From: an uncultured Collinsella sp.
Lineage (GTDB): Bacteria > Actinomycetota > Coriobacteriia > Coriobacteriales > Coriobacteriaceae
Direction of reading: 5' to 3'
Assembly (NCBI GenBank): GCA_900541015.1
Contig: UQIB01000019.1
Span: 1 to 50,216, forward strand
DNA length: 50,216 nucleotides
Shown: one piece after another, positions 41,403-50,040 of the stretch
Layout: each line of letters opens with the position of its first letter
Position numbering within the stretch: the first letter of the stretch is position 1
Notes under the pieces: generated by a model
What the model saw: the letters and a program-made list of their open reading frames with translations, nothing else
Database searches by the model: none
Told to the model about the DNA's origin: nothing
Translations under genes and position numbers: made by a program

Positions 41403-43070
41403 ATGCCTACTGACATCGAAATCGCACGTTCCGTCACGCCGCTGCCCATTACCGAGGTTGCCAAGAACGCCGGCGTCGACGTAAAGCATCTGATTCCGTA
41501 CGGCTTCGACAAGGCTAAGGTCGATTACTCTCTGCTCAATGAACCAACTGATCACCAGGCCAAGCTCGTCCTCGTGACCGCCATCAACCCCACGCCTGCG
41601 GGCGAGGGCAAGACCACCACGACTATCGGCCTGGCCGATGGCCTGCGCCGTCGCGGCGTCAAGAGCGCTGTGGCCCTGCGTGAGCCTTCGCTCGGCCCCG
41701 TCTTTGGCGTCAAGGGTGGCGCCGCCGGCGGCGGCTGGGCGCAGGTCATCCCCATGGAGGACATCAACCTGCACTTTACCGGTGACTTCCATGCTATTGG
41801 TGCCGCCAACAACCTGCTGGCTGCCATGCTCGACAACCATATTCAGCAGGGCAACCAGCTCGGTATCGATGTTAAGCGCATCACCTGGAAGCGCGTTGTC
41901 GACATGAATGACCGTCAGCTGCGCCATGTCATCGACGGCATTGGCGGCAAGGCCCAGGGAGTGCCGCGCGAGGATGGCTTCGACATCACTGTTGCCTCCG
42001 AGGTCATGGCAATCCTGTGCCTGTCTACGAGCATCAATGACCTCAAGGAGCGCCTGGGCGAGATCGTTGTCGGCTACAGCTTTGCCGGCGAGCCCGTCCG
42101 CGCCCGTGACCTTAAGGCTCAGGGTGCCATGGCGGCCCTGCTCAAGGATGCGCTCAAGCCCAATCTGGTGCAGACGCTCGAGGGTACGCCCGCGTTTGTC
42201 CACGGCGGTCCCTTCGCCAATATCGCCCACGGCTGCAACTCCATCATGGCCACGCGTATGGCTATGCGTTTTGGCGATGTCGCCATTACCGAGGCCGGCT
42301 TTGGTGCCGACCTGGGTGCCGAGAAATTCCTGGACATCAAATGCCGCATGACGGGCGTTCGTCCCAACGCTGTCGTGGTCGTCGCGACCGCTCGTGCCCT
42401 TAAGTACAACGGCGGTGTTGCCAAGGCCGACCTCAACGAGGAGAACCTCGAGGCCCTTAAGGCCGGCATGCCCAACCTGCTGCGTCACGTCGACAACATC
42501 CAGAACGTCTACGGTCTGCCCTGCGTGGTCGCCATTAACCGCTTCCCGACGGACACCGAGGCCGAGCTCGAGCTCATCGAGTCCGAGTGCCAGAAGCTCG
42601 GTGTCAATGTGAAGCTGTCCGAGGTCTGGGCCAAGGGCGGCGAGGGTGCGCTCGACCTGGCCGATGAGGTCATGCGCCTGATCGAGCAGCCGAGCGAGCT
42701 CAAGTTTGCCTACGAGGACGGTGCCGATGTGGCCGACGCCCTGGAGGCTGTTGCCACTAAGGTCTACCGCGCCGATGGCGTCGACTTTACGCCGGCTGCC
42801 AAGCGCCAGCTTGCCGAGCTGCGCGAGAACGGCTTTGGCAACCTGCCGGTGTGCGTGGCCAAGACGCAGTACAGCTTTAGCGACAACGCCAAGGCGCTGG
42901 GCGCTCCCGAGGGCTTCCGCATCACCGTGCGCGAGCTCAAGGTTTCCGCCGGTGCCCACTTTGTGGTCGCACTGACCGGCAACGTCCTGACCATGCCGGG
43001 CCTGCCCAAGGTTCCCGCGGCCGAGAATATCGACGTCGACAACGACGGCAACATCACCGGCCTGTTCTAA
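41403..43070 (+). CDS. fhs: Formate-tetrahydrofolate ligase
   Basis: 555-aa enzyme making 10-formyl-THF from formate, THF and ATP, feeding purine synthesis or the methyl branch of acetogenesis. AAAGGA precedes ATG 41403; the ORF upstream to 41319 includes the promoter and is not coding. The ATP loop TPAGEGKTTTTIGL is at residues 64-77 and the family start (MPTDIEIARSVTPLPITEVA) is complete; VGVKGGAAGGGWAQV-type and LPCVVAINRFPTD segments are normal. Length is standard. Codon bias is strong, implying high expression. Monocistronic with a good terminator. Confidence 0.97.
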   Translation: MPTDIEIARSVTPLPITEVAKNAGVDVKHLIPYGFDKAKVDYSLLNEPTDHQAKLVLVTAINPTPAGEGKTTTTIGLADGLRRRGVKSAVALREPSLGPVFGVKGGAAGGGWAQVIPMEDINLHFTGDFHAIGAANNLLAAMLDNHIQQGNQLGIDVKRITWKRVVDMNDRQLRHVIDGIGGKAQGVPREDGFDITVASEVMAILCLSTSINDLKERLGEIVVGYSFAGEPVRARDLKAQGAMAALLKDALKPNLVQTLEGTPAFVHGGPFANIAHGCNSIMATRMAMRFGDVAITEAGFGADLGAEKFLDIKCRMTGVRPNAVVVVATARALKYNGGVAKADLNEENLEALKAGMPNLLRHVDNIQNVYGLPCVVAINRFPTDTEAELELIESECQKLGVNVKLSEVWAKGGEGALDLADEVMRLIEQPSELKFAYEDGADVADALEAVATKVYRADGVDFTPAAKRQLAELRENGFGNLPVCVAKTQYSFSDNAKALGAPEGFRITVRELKVSAGAHFVVALTGNVLTMPGLPKVPAAENIDVDNDGNITGLF

Positions 43071-43095
43071 GCCTGCCGCTCATAGCCGCTTGCCC

Positions 43096-43132
43096 GCCCC
43101 GCCGCGCCTACCAAGGCCCGGCGGGGCTTTTT
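43096..43132 (+). terminator. Rho-independent terminator after fhs
   Basis: GCCCCGCCG (43096-43104) pairs with CGGCGGGGC (43119-43127), followed by TTTTT. Confidence 0.9.
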
Positions 43133-43140
43133 GATCCCAA

Positions 43141-43163
43141 GGGGACGGAAGGATTACGGATCA
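43141..43163. repeat. GGGGACGGAAGG block
   Basis: GGGGACGGAAGGATTACGGA at 43141-43160 matches the complement of 4402-4423 with one indel and two changes. It follows the fhs terminator. Confidence 0.5.
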
Positions 43164-43207
43164 TGTTGTAGCTGTTGGGTCAATGAGGCTATCCGTATGG
43201 GGTCGTT

Positions 43208-43369
43208 CGTCCAAAACTATGCCGGTTTACTACGATGAATCGGTATACCTCGACCATATCTGGATTTTCCGATAATGACCGATTCGTCTACCTGCGGTTT
43301 TGTTTTCTTGTAAAGTAGCGTGCTCAGATTCGGGCGATTTATCGTAGTAAACCGGCATAGTTTTGGACG
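43208..43369. repeat. 162-base element with 35-base inverted ends
   Basis: 43208-43242 and 43335-43369 are reverse complements with a single mismatch (the arm begins CGTCCAAAACTATGCCGG). The 92-base middle has no ORF and carries ACCTGCGGTTTTGTT near 43290, also found in the element at 45630-45769. It sits in the gap between fhs and the zinc-ribbon gene. MITE-like in shape. No target duplication is obvious. Confidence 0.88.
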
Positions 43370-43471
43370 TGGCGGCAATGTTGCGCAACATGAATGGGGA
43401 TTTCTCTCGTACGGTGTAGTTGGAAGAACTGCGCGGGCGCATTGCGGCTGCGACGAGAGACGGGAGATGCG

Positions 43472-45508
43472 ATGTATTGCACCAAGTGTGGAGCTCAGAT
43501 ACCCGATGGCTCCACGTTTTGCACGAGCTGCGGCGCTCGCGTGGGTGGAGTTGAGGACCAGGCGGAGCCTGTGGCGTTTCCGGTGGAGGACGCGCCGGCG
43601 TCCGCTCCTGCGGGGCAGCACGCTCCTCAGGGTGTCTCGGCTCATATGGCGGCGCAACCTCGTTATGAGGAACCTATGACCGAGCCTGCCGAGGCCTCTC
43701 AGCCGTTTGTTCCGACGCCGCAGCCCAAGAAACCCAAGCACAGGGACCGCATCGTCGCGGCCGTTATCGGCGGTGTTGCCGTTGTCGCTATCGTAGCGGC
43801 AATCGTCGTCGTGCCGCGCATCGGCTCGTCGTCCGAGGTGACTTCGGGCGGCAAGGGCTACGTTGTCTGCGCATGCGAGACCAAAGTGCTGCCCAAGAAC
43901 AGCAAAGGAAAAAAGCTCAAGAGCTATACCGTCGAGCTGGCGCCCGCGAATGGCAAGGGGAAGAGCTACACCATTAAGGTCGATGGCGAGGACGGTTTTG
44001 CCATGGAGGATTTTGGCGAGCTGCCCGACCAGAAGTACCAGATGACCATCACCTCGGGCAAGGGCAAAAAGAAGAGCACGACCACCATGAAGGTGGACTA
44101 CACCAAGGAAGGTTCGGACGCCCCTAAGAGCGTTGAGCTCACGCAGTCCAAGAAGGAGGCCAAGGCCTCTGCCAAGGCAGCAGTCAAGACGGCAAACGAG
44201 CTGTTCACCGATAAGATTCTCGAGTACCAAAAGAAGTACGGCGAGGGCGAGGCTGTCGAGATTGATGATTCTTCGACGTATGGAGCCCAGGGCGTTGCCT
44301 ACGCTAAGCTCATCGATTTTGACGGCGATGGCCAGGACGAACTGCTGATTGAGTACTCTGACGAGCCGATTGAAAACGATAATGGCGCCACTGCTGCCAA
44401 GGTTGAGGTTTGGGCTTATCGCGATGGTGAGATCGAGAAGGTATACGAGCCCGACACTCAGGTTTACACCATGTGCGCTGGCGTCTCGCTTTACGTATAC
44501 GAATATGATGGCACCTATGGATTCAAACGGTATCTGCATGATGGGGAGACAATTAATTTCAAAGATGTCCCAAATGGCTTCAATCAATCTCATGATGGCT
44601 ACGAGTGCGAATTCAACGCCTATGACGGCAAATCATTTAGCGCCATTGTTGGCCCTGCGTCGATTGACGATTCGAAGGTGAAAGACATCAATGAAGTACG
44701 TGAGTTTGACGCTGAGTTGTTCAGCAGCGAGGAAGTTGTAGCAAAAAGCATCGCAACGGTGGCCACGACGCTGGAGCAGCTGAAGTCGAAGGACGCTGGC
44801 GATGATGCACAGGTGGGCTACGAGGCCGTTTCTGCCACGCAGGATGTTGACTTTACGGCTGCGGTTGGCGAAGGCCCGCTGAATCCGTCCCCCGATGACA
44901 CGTGCCAGATCACGGCTACGTGGACCTATCCTCAGGTGAAGGGCCAGGGCGTGGGTGTCGCCAAGTTTAACAAGGATATGGTCCAGCTCGTTGCGGATAC
45001 GCTCGAAGCGAGCAAGCAGGCCTCGATGGATGACGAAGACAGCCGCTTGACCATGATGTACACCGCCGAGATCGTCTCGATCGATGGCGATATTGCCTGT
45101 GTGCGCACGTTTACCGACAGCTATCAACCTCCGTATCGATCGGAGCGAGTGACAAGGTCGGCGTTCTACAACCTCAAGACGGGTGAGCAGGTTTCGCTCG
45201 AGGACTCGCTTGCGCAGCATGGACTCTCGTTTGACACCCTCAAGAGCGAGGCCAAGCAGGCAATTAAGACGGCAAAGCCGGATATGGACTCTGTGTCCGA
45301 AGACAGCATCGACGATGACAATAACTACACCGAGGATCATTTCTACTACGACGGCAAGGGCTATATCATCGTCCTCGATACTGGCGAGTTTGACTGCATG
45401 GCATGGGATACGCACGACTTGGTTGCGCACGCCTTCGACTCGAGCTATTCCTGCGGTCAGGATGTAACGCCCGAGCGAGCCAAGGCTACATATGTGCCCA
45501 ACGAGTAG
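43472..45508 (+). CDS. Zinc-ribbon membrane-anchored protein with FG-GAP-like and DUF3298-like regions
   Basis: 678-aa protein of unknown function. ATG 43472 after GGGAG is chosen over the ORF start at 43394, which lies just after the repeat element. Residues 3-20 form a zinc ribbon (CTKC...CTSC) on the cytoplasmic side; a Pro/Ala-rich linker follows; residues 94-116 are the only membrane segment, so the rest is outside the cell. Outside are a Lys/Gly/Ser-rich beta domain (118-225), a segment KLIDFDGDGQDELLIEY like a calcium-binding FG-GAP repeat, and a C-terminal part YNLKTGEQVSLEDSL... resembling DUF3298/RsiV-type anti-sigma C-domains. Codon bias is weaker in the middle third. The gene is flanked on both sides by related inverted-repeat elements and ends at a terminator. 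Confidence 0.75.
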   Translation: MYCTKCGAQIPDGSTFCTSCGARVGGVEDQAEPVAFPVEDAPASAPAGQHAPQGVSAHMAAQPRYEEPMTEPAEASQPFVPTPQPKKPKHRDRIVAAVIGGVAVVAIVAAIVVVPRIGSSSEVTSGGKGYVVCACETKVLPKNSKGKKLKSYTVELAPANGKGKSYTIKVDGEDGFAMEDFGELPDQKYQMTITSGKGKKKSTTTMKVDYTKEGSDAPKSVELTQSKKEAKASAKAAVKTANELFTDKILEYQKKYGEGEAVEIDDSSTYGAQGVAYAKLIDFDGDGQDELLIEYSDEPIENDNGATAAKVEVWAYRDGEIEKVYEPDTQVYTMCAGVSLYVYEYDGTYGFKRYLHDGETINFKDVPNGFNQSHDGYECEFNAYDGKSFSAIVGPASIDDSKVKDINEVREFDAELFSSEEVVAKSIATVATTLEQLKSKDAGDDAQVGYEAVSATQDVDFTAAVGEGPLNPSPDDTCQITATWTYPQVKGQGVGVAKFNKDMVQLVADTLEASKQASMDDEDSRLTMMYTAEIVSIDGDIACVRTFTDSYQPPYRSERVTRSAFYNLKTGEQVSLEDSLAQHGLSFDTLKSEAKQAIKTAKPDMDSVSEDSIDDDNNYTEDHFYYDGKGYIIVLDTGEFDCMAWDTHDLVAHAFDSSYSCGQDVTPERAKATYVPNE

Positions 45509-45535
45509 GGCAAAGCGGCAGGTAATGATCTGAAC

Positions 45536-45577
45536 AGTCCCCGGTGACGCAAAACACAGCGCCGCCGGGGACTTTTT
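45536..45577 (+). terminator. Rho-independent terminator after the zinc-ribbon gene
   Basis: AGTCCCCGG (45536-45544) pairs with CCGGGGACT (45565-45573), followed by TTTTT. Confidence 0.88.
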
Positions 45578-45629
45578 TGATGCAAATTGGCTCCGAAACA
45601 AGCTATCTGGGCCAGCCGCGCCACGAAAA

Positions 45630-45769
45630 GCGCCCATCTACTACGTTTACCAGGGTTGGACCGACCATGGAGCGTTTTTTAACAATGCAGCAAGACGTTC
45701 ACCTGCGGTTTTGTTAACACAAATATGGCTATGGTTGGCACCCTTGGGTTAAACGTAGTAGATGGGCGC
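45630..45769. repeat. 140-base element with 20-base inverted ends
   Basis: GCGCCCATCTACTACGTTTA (45630-45649) is the exact reverse complement of 45750-45769, and pairing continues inward with gaps. The middle carries ACCTGCGGTTTTGTT near 45700, shared with 43208-43369, and an inner TTAACAA...TTGTTAA dyad. No ORF. Confidence 0.85.
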
Positions 45770-45800
45770 ATTTTTTGGTGCACAGCCCAAGAAGGGATCA

Positions 45801-46037
45801 TTAGCCGCGCTGGAGGCCGAAGAGTTTGGCGTTGCGCTCGGCGACCATCATGTTGATATCGGCGATTTCCATCTTGCCGTCAATGTAGGGCTGGTAGGTG
45901 CCATATGGATCGCCGGCTCCCAAGCTGCAACTGCCGCAGTTGTCGCAACTGCCGTTGCCGCAGCCAGCGAGCGCTAGCTTGATGATCTCCTCACGCTCGG
46001 CACGCGTCGTGTCCTTGATGAGCTTGCTTTTTGCCAT
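45801..46037 (-). CDS. Cysteine-rich 78-aa conserved-looking protein
   Basis: Small protein starting at ATG 46037 (AGGA 7 bases upstream on the minus strand). Four cysteines are packed as C26-x4-C31-x2-C34-x2-C37 (GCGNGSCDNCGSCSLG), suggesting a metal or Fe-S site or disulfide knot, followed by PYGTYQPYIDGKMEIADINMMVAERNAKLFG. The N-terminus is charged helix (KLIKDTTRAEREEIIKLAL). No signal peptide. I do not recognise a named family. A ribosomally made peptide precursor (SCIFF-like, Cys-rich) was considered, but no maturase gene is nearby. It lies alone between two convergent/divergent genes. Confidence 0.7.
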   Translation of the reverse strand: MAKSKLIKDTTRAEREEIIKLALAGCGNGSCDNCGSCSLGAGDPYGTYQPYIDGKMEIADINMMVAERNAKLFGLQRG

Positions 46038-46175
46038 GACGTATCCTCGATTCGCTTGTGACCGTCGGCCGCGCATGTCTTGTAGATACCGGCGGGCTTT
46101 GCCCATCATAGGCTTGTGCGCGGGTAGAATGCATGGATAACTTGATGCTTACGGGCGACGGAAAGGAATCGTTGC

Positions 46176-47132
46176 ATGGACCAGGATAAGACGACCGTAA
46201 TGGGTGGCTACGGCTCCCCGCGGACGGGCAATGGCGCCGATGAGACCCGCGTCGTGCCGAATCCCGGCTACGCTGCCCCCGATACGACGCAGACGTCGGC
46301 CGATCCCACGCGTGTTGTGAATTACGGGAACGCAGCGCAGGACCCGTATGGTGTCTCGTCGCAGAGCCCCTACGGCAACGCGGCAGCAGACCCTTATGAT
46401 GACCTGCTGCAAAATCCCATTCCGCAACCTCAGCAGACGACATATATGCCGCGCACGGCACAACCGCGCTACGAGTCGCGCGACCGATATGCGCGCGAGC
46501 CGTATCGTGAGTATCCCAAGTCCATCCCCCAGTATGGCGAGGACGAGGAGAAGAAGCCTTCGCGTTCGTCGGGCGTAATCAAGAAGATCCTCATCGTGCT
46601 GGCGGTCTTCTTTGCCCTGTCGGTTGTGTTCGCCATCGTGTCGGGCATGCTCAACAAGCGGGGTGCCACGACTGATACCACAGCCGAGCAGACCGAGACT
46701 ACCCAGTCCGGCACTGTCGACCTGAGCGATATCCCGGGTCAGTACTGGTCCAACGCCAAGAAGCTCCTCAAGTCGCGCGGGGCCGATCTTTCGAATGCCG
46801 TGATTCTGACCGACGACGGCTCGACGCCCGTTGTCGATGCCAATTGGGTCGTGACGTCTGCCTACTATAACGACAACGGTAACCTCGAGATTCAGCTCAC
46901 GCGCAAGGGCAGCTCGTCGGGTAATGCGTCCGGCGACCAGGGCGGCGCGGACAGCTCGAGCTCCAACACGCTGGAGGACCTGAGCAACAAGGCGCAGGAG
47001 CTGGGGGATAAGGTCCAAGAGCTGGGCGGCACGGCTCAGAACCTCGGCGATACCGCACAGAACCTGGGCGATATGGCAACGAACGCCTGGGATGCCCTGC
47101 AAAACGGCATTTCGGGCGCGCAGGGGAACTAG
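46176..47132 (+). CDS. Membrane protein with repeated Thr-Arg-Val-Val motifs
   Basis: 318-aa protein, one membrane segment at about 138-158. GAAAGGA precedes ATG 46176. The cytoplasmic N-terminal 135 residues are Pro/Tyr/Gln/Asp-rich and disordered, with DKTTVMGG (4-11), ETRVVPNPG (23-31) and PTRVVNYG (44-51): similar Thr-x-Val-Val sites like those phosphorylated by PknB-type kinases and read by FHA domains. Outside the membrane is a small domain (170-235; GQYWSNAKKLLKSRGADL reminiscent of a PASTA-like fold), a Ser/Gly linker and a C-terminal amphipathic repeat (AQELGDKVQELGGTAQNLGD). Function unknown; a kinase target in envelope growth is an inference. Confidence 0.7.
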   Translation: MDQDKTTVMGGYGSPRTGNGADETRVVPNPGYAAPDTTQTSADPTRVVNYGNAAQDPYGVSSQSPYGNAAADPYDDLLQNPIPQPQQTTYMPRTAQPRYESRDRYAREPYREYPKSIPQYGEDEEKKPSRSSGVIKKILIVLAVFFALSVVFAIVSGMLNKRGATTDTTAEQTETTQSGTVDLSDIPGQYWSNAKKLLKSRGADLSNAVILTDDGSTPVVDANWVVTSAYYNDNGNLEIQLTRKGSSSGNASGDQGGADSSSSNTLEDLSNKAQELGDKVQELGGTAQNLGDTAQNLGDMATNAWDALQNGISGAQGN

Positions 47133-47166
47133 CGGCCGAGCGGCTAGAGCCTTAGCAGCTCAAACA

Positions 47167-47234
47167 AAAACGGGGCGCAGGATCGCGTGACCGGGCGCGT
47201 AGGCGCGTTGGTCGGCGGTCCTGCGTCCCGTTTT
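47167..47234. terminator. Bidirectional terminator between convergent genes
   Basis: AAAACGGGGCGCAGG (47167-47181) pairs with CCTGCGTCCCGTTTT (47220-47234), one G-T mismatch, giving A-rich left and T-rich right ends suitable for both directions. Confidence 0.75.
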
Positions 47235-47242
47235 GCTGTCGA

Positions 47243-48424
47243 TCACAGCTGCTCGGCCGGCCGGTCGGGCGAGCTAAAGCCGGAGTCAAATGTGACGACG
47301 CACGAGACATCGGGCCGGCGCTCGTGCACGATGCGCGTGACGAGCTCCAGCAGCTCCTCGTCGGATATGTCAAAGCCGTCGGGACGCACCAGGTCAAACG
47401 AAACGAACCCGTCGTGCTCGTGCAGGTCGTGGATGGAGAGCGTGGGGTCGATTTGCGCTATGCCGCGCTTGACCCAGCCACGCAGGTCGTCGCCGGTGGT
47501 GGCGATGGGGTCGCAGTGTAGCGTGATGCCGATGCCCATCTGCCGTTTGATATCGTGTTCAATGGTGTCTAGGATCTCGTGATGTTCAAACGCATCGCCC
47601 TCGCCGGGCATTTCCACGTGTGCGCTGGCAAACTGGCGGCCGGGGCCGTAGTCGTGCACCATCAGGTCGTGCGTGCCTAGGACCTGCGGATACGACATGA
47701 TCTTGTCGCGGATTGCCTGGACGAGCTTGGGGTCGGGCGCTTGTCCCAACAGCGGGCTGATGGCGTCGCGCACCAGGCCCATGCCGCTGATGCAAATGAA
47801 GATGCCCACGCCCAGGCCCGCCCAGCCATCGAGGTCAAAGCCGGTCGTCTGCGAAATAAGCGCTGCGGCCAGGACTGAGGCCGAGGTAATCACGTCGTTT
47901 TTGGAATCCTGCGCCGTGGCGATAAGCGTCTCGGAATCGATGCGGTTGCCCAGCGTGCGGTTGAACGCCGCCATCCAAAACTTGACGAGCATGGACAGGA
48001 CAAGGGCTGCCATCGAGAGCGCCGAATACGCGGTGGGGGAGGGCTTGATGATCTTGGTAATGGACTCGAGCGCCAGGTTGATGCCGACGGCGCAAACGAG
48101 AACGGCGACAAACAAGCCGGCAAGGTACTCGTAGCGGCCGTGGCCATAGGGGTGCCCCTCGTCGGCCGGGCGGCTGGCAAGGCGGAACCCGAGCAGGCTC
48201 ACGATGTTGCTCGAGGCGTCCGAAAGGTTGTTGAAGGCATCGGCGATAAGCGAGACGGAGCCCGCGAGCAGACCGGCTATGCCCTTGGCCAGGCACAGTG
48301 TGATGTTGAGGCCGATGCAGATGAGGCTTGCGGCAAAACCCGCGTTGGTGCGGCAGGAGGTATCGACCGGCTCGCTTTCGCTGCCGGGAACAAGCGTATG
48401 TACCAGCCGATTTACAAATAGCAT
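47243..48424 (-). CDS. Cation diffusion facilitator, Mn(II)-type exporter
   Basis: 393-aa antiporter exporting a divalent metal against H+. ATG 48424 follows GAGGAG; the ORF reads further but that start is better. Six membrane segments precede a cytoplasmic domain. Metal site residues are N65-x3-D69 in helix 2 (LIADAFNNLSD) and D173-x3-D177 in helix 5 (AQDSKND). Zn-CDFs have DxxxD with HxxxD, so the second Asp in place of His fits the manganese group (MntE-like). The C-terminal domain (about 210-300, HDLMVHDYGPG) is followed by an extra 90-residue module with a His-rich IHDLHEHDG, longer than typical. Lone gene. Confidence 0.88.
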   Translation of the reverse strand: MLFVNRLVHTLVPGSESEPVDTSCRTNAGFAASLICIGLNITLCLAKGIAGLLAGSVSLIADAFNNLSDASSNIVSLLGFRLASRPADEGHPYGHGRYEYLAGLFVAVLVCAVGINLALESITKIIKPSPTAYSALSMAALVLSMLVKFWMAAFNRTLGNRIDSETLIATAQDSKNDVITSASVLAAALISQTTGFDLDGWAGLGVGIFICISGMGLVRDAISPLLGQAPDPKLVQAIRDKIMSYPQVLGTHDLMVHDYGPGRQFASAHVEMPGEGDAFEHHEILDTIEHDIKRQMGIGITLHCDPIATTGDDLRGWVKRGIAQIDPTLSIHDLHEHDGFVSFDLVRPDGFDISDEELLELVTRIVHERRPDVSCVVTFDSGFSSPDRPAEQL

Positions 48425-48682
48425 GGCGTATCTCCTCGCATTCTTATTAAGGGGATAGTGTAGCTCGCACAGACGCAACGTGTACCGATGCTCAGAAAAT
48501 GCAGCAATGGTCTGCCGGCGCTAACGGGCGCGAGGCGGAGGGGGACGACTGCCCGCGCCTTCGAGTTCACTGCGCCTTCCCGTCCGACCGAGTGCTCCAT
48601 TTTGGGCCACATGGGTATGGGCACGCGCCGATTTGCTCGACATACTTAATGTCGACAGCCCTGTGCAAAGGAGGACGTTTCC

Positions 48683-50020
48683 ATGGACGAGATGTTTGCC
48701 ATTAAATGCCAAAACTGCGGCGGCCCCATGTATTCGCACCAGGCAAAGCGCAGCTTTGAGTGCGCCTATTGCGAAACGGTTATTCCGTGGCAAGCGGACG
48801 CCGGGGAGCCCAAGAGCGCGCTAGGTATCCGTCATACGCCGCTGACGGTGGTTGACGGGCTGCTCAAGCTCACGCACGTCTCGCAGCTCGAGCGCCCGGA
48901 GGACCCGGACTGGTATTTCTTCAATTCGCACTGGCGCAATCAGTCGGTTCTTGAGCATCTGCTGTGGGAAGACCGCGGAACGGCGCAGGAGTTCCAAGAG
49001 GCGACGCACGTGAGCATTCCCTGTCCCTTCTGCGGCGCGTCCTTTGAGGGGTCATCGACCCAACGCGTGTTTGAGTGCCCGTCGTGCGGCAACAAGATCG
49101 GCGTTGCCGACCTGCTCAAGCCCGGCACGTTTAGCAAGCGCCTGACTATGGGCATGGGTGCAGAGTACGTGCCGGAGCAGGGCATTCCTTGCGAAATCTC
49201 ACCGCAGCAGGCACGTGCCAACGCGCTGCAGCTGGTGCGCCAGTACCCCGACGCCTTTGCCGGTCACGACGTGGAAGACGCGATTCAAAACGACATGATG
49301 CTCTTCTACTTCCCCATGGCGCTCGCGGACTTGCGCATGATGGCGTCCTTCCCGGGCAAGGGGCTGAGCAAGGAGACCTTGGTGTACTACGAGGTGCTCG
49401 ACTGGGCATATCCCAGGGCCAACTACCTGGACGTTCGTCTTATGGGCATTTTGGAGCCGTGGGACTTTGCCAAGGTGGGGCCGTTCGATCCCGCTATGCA
49501 GGAAGGCGACTTCCGCGTTGTCTCCGTCGATGCGTCCACCAAGGACCAGGTGGTCATTGATAAGCTGGCGCTCGACGTTGCAGGCAACGATGCCGAGGCG
49601 GTGCTGGGGCTCAATAAAAAGAGCATCCGCGCCTGGGCGCGCAAGGCCCGCAAGCATAAGGACGGCCTGGTGATGGTGCCGGTCTACTTTGTCGATCGTC
49701 CGGCGACGGACAGCCGCGATGGCGAGCAAGTGCGCATCGCCGTGAACGGCCAGACGGGTCGCGCGGCCGCGGTGGTGTTTAGCGACAAGCGCGAGACACA
49801 TGTGGTGGCACCGCTCAATCCCAACGTGATACTGTCGAGCGAAAGCACCGTGCACGCCACGCCCATCGAGGTCAAATACGTTAAATCGCCGTTCCTATAC
49901 CAGATCGTACGCCGTGGAGGCGGCGAACAGCCGCGGCAGGTGGCAGCGGCGGCGGAGGGTTCCTACCGAGAAGAGAAGCCCAAGCGCCGTGGCCTGCTGG
50001 GTGCGCTATTTGGGAAGTAG
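48683..50020 (+). CDS. Double zinc-ribbon (TFIIB-type) protein of unknown function
   Basis: 445-aa cytoplasmic protein. AAAGGAGG lies just before ATG 48683. Two zinc ribbons: C9-x2-C12...C27-x2-C30 (IKCQNCGGP... FECAYC) and CPFCGASFEG...FECPSCGNK around 115-145. Between and after them is a long soluble region with no membrane segment; the last third contains GKGLSKETLVYYEV and a Lys/Arg-rich end (KPKRRGLLGALFGK). The annotation as TFIIB-type zinc ribbon-containing protein is used for relatives, but the role is unknown. It may handle nucleic acid or serve as a scaffold. A strong terminator follows. Confidence 0.65.
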   Translation: MDEMFAIKCQNCGGPMYSHQAKRSFECAYCETVIPWQADAGEPKSALGIRHTPLTVVDGLLKLTHVSQLERPEDPDWYFFNSHWRNQSVLEHLLWEDRGTAQEFQEATHVSIPCPFCGASFEGSSTQRVFECPSCGNKIGVADLLKPGTFSKRLTMGMGAEYVPEQGIPCEISPQQARANALQLVRQYPDAFAGHDVEDAIQNDMMLFYFPMALADLRMMASFPGKGLSKETLVYYEVLDWAYPRANYLDVRLMGILEPWDFAKVGPFDPAMQEGDFRVVSVDASTKDQVVIDKLALDVAGNDAEAVLGLNKKSIRAWARKARKHKDGLVMVPVYFVDRPATDSRDGEQVRIAVNGQTGRAAAVVFSDKRETHVVAPLNPNVILSSESTVHATPIEVKYVKSPFLYQIVRRGGGEQPRQVAAAAEGSYREEKPKRRGLLGALFGK

Positions 50021-50040
50021 GGGAGTTGTGCCGGTTAGTC

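Noticed and set aside
43208..43369. Insertion sequence
   Set aside because: Long inverted ends, but only about 160 bases and no transposase, so at most a non-autonomous element.
15683..45769. CRISPR array made of the repeated palindromes
   Set aside because: Repeats are far apart, single and of different families, with no spacers or cas genes.
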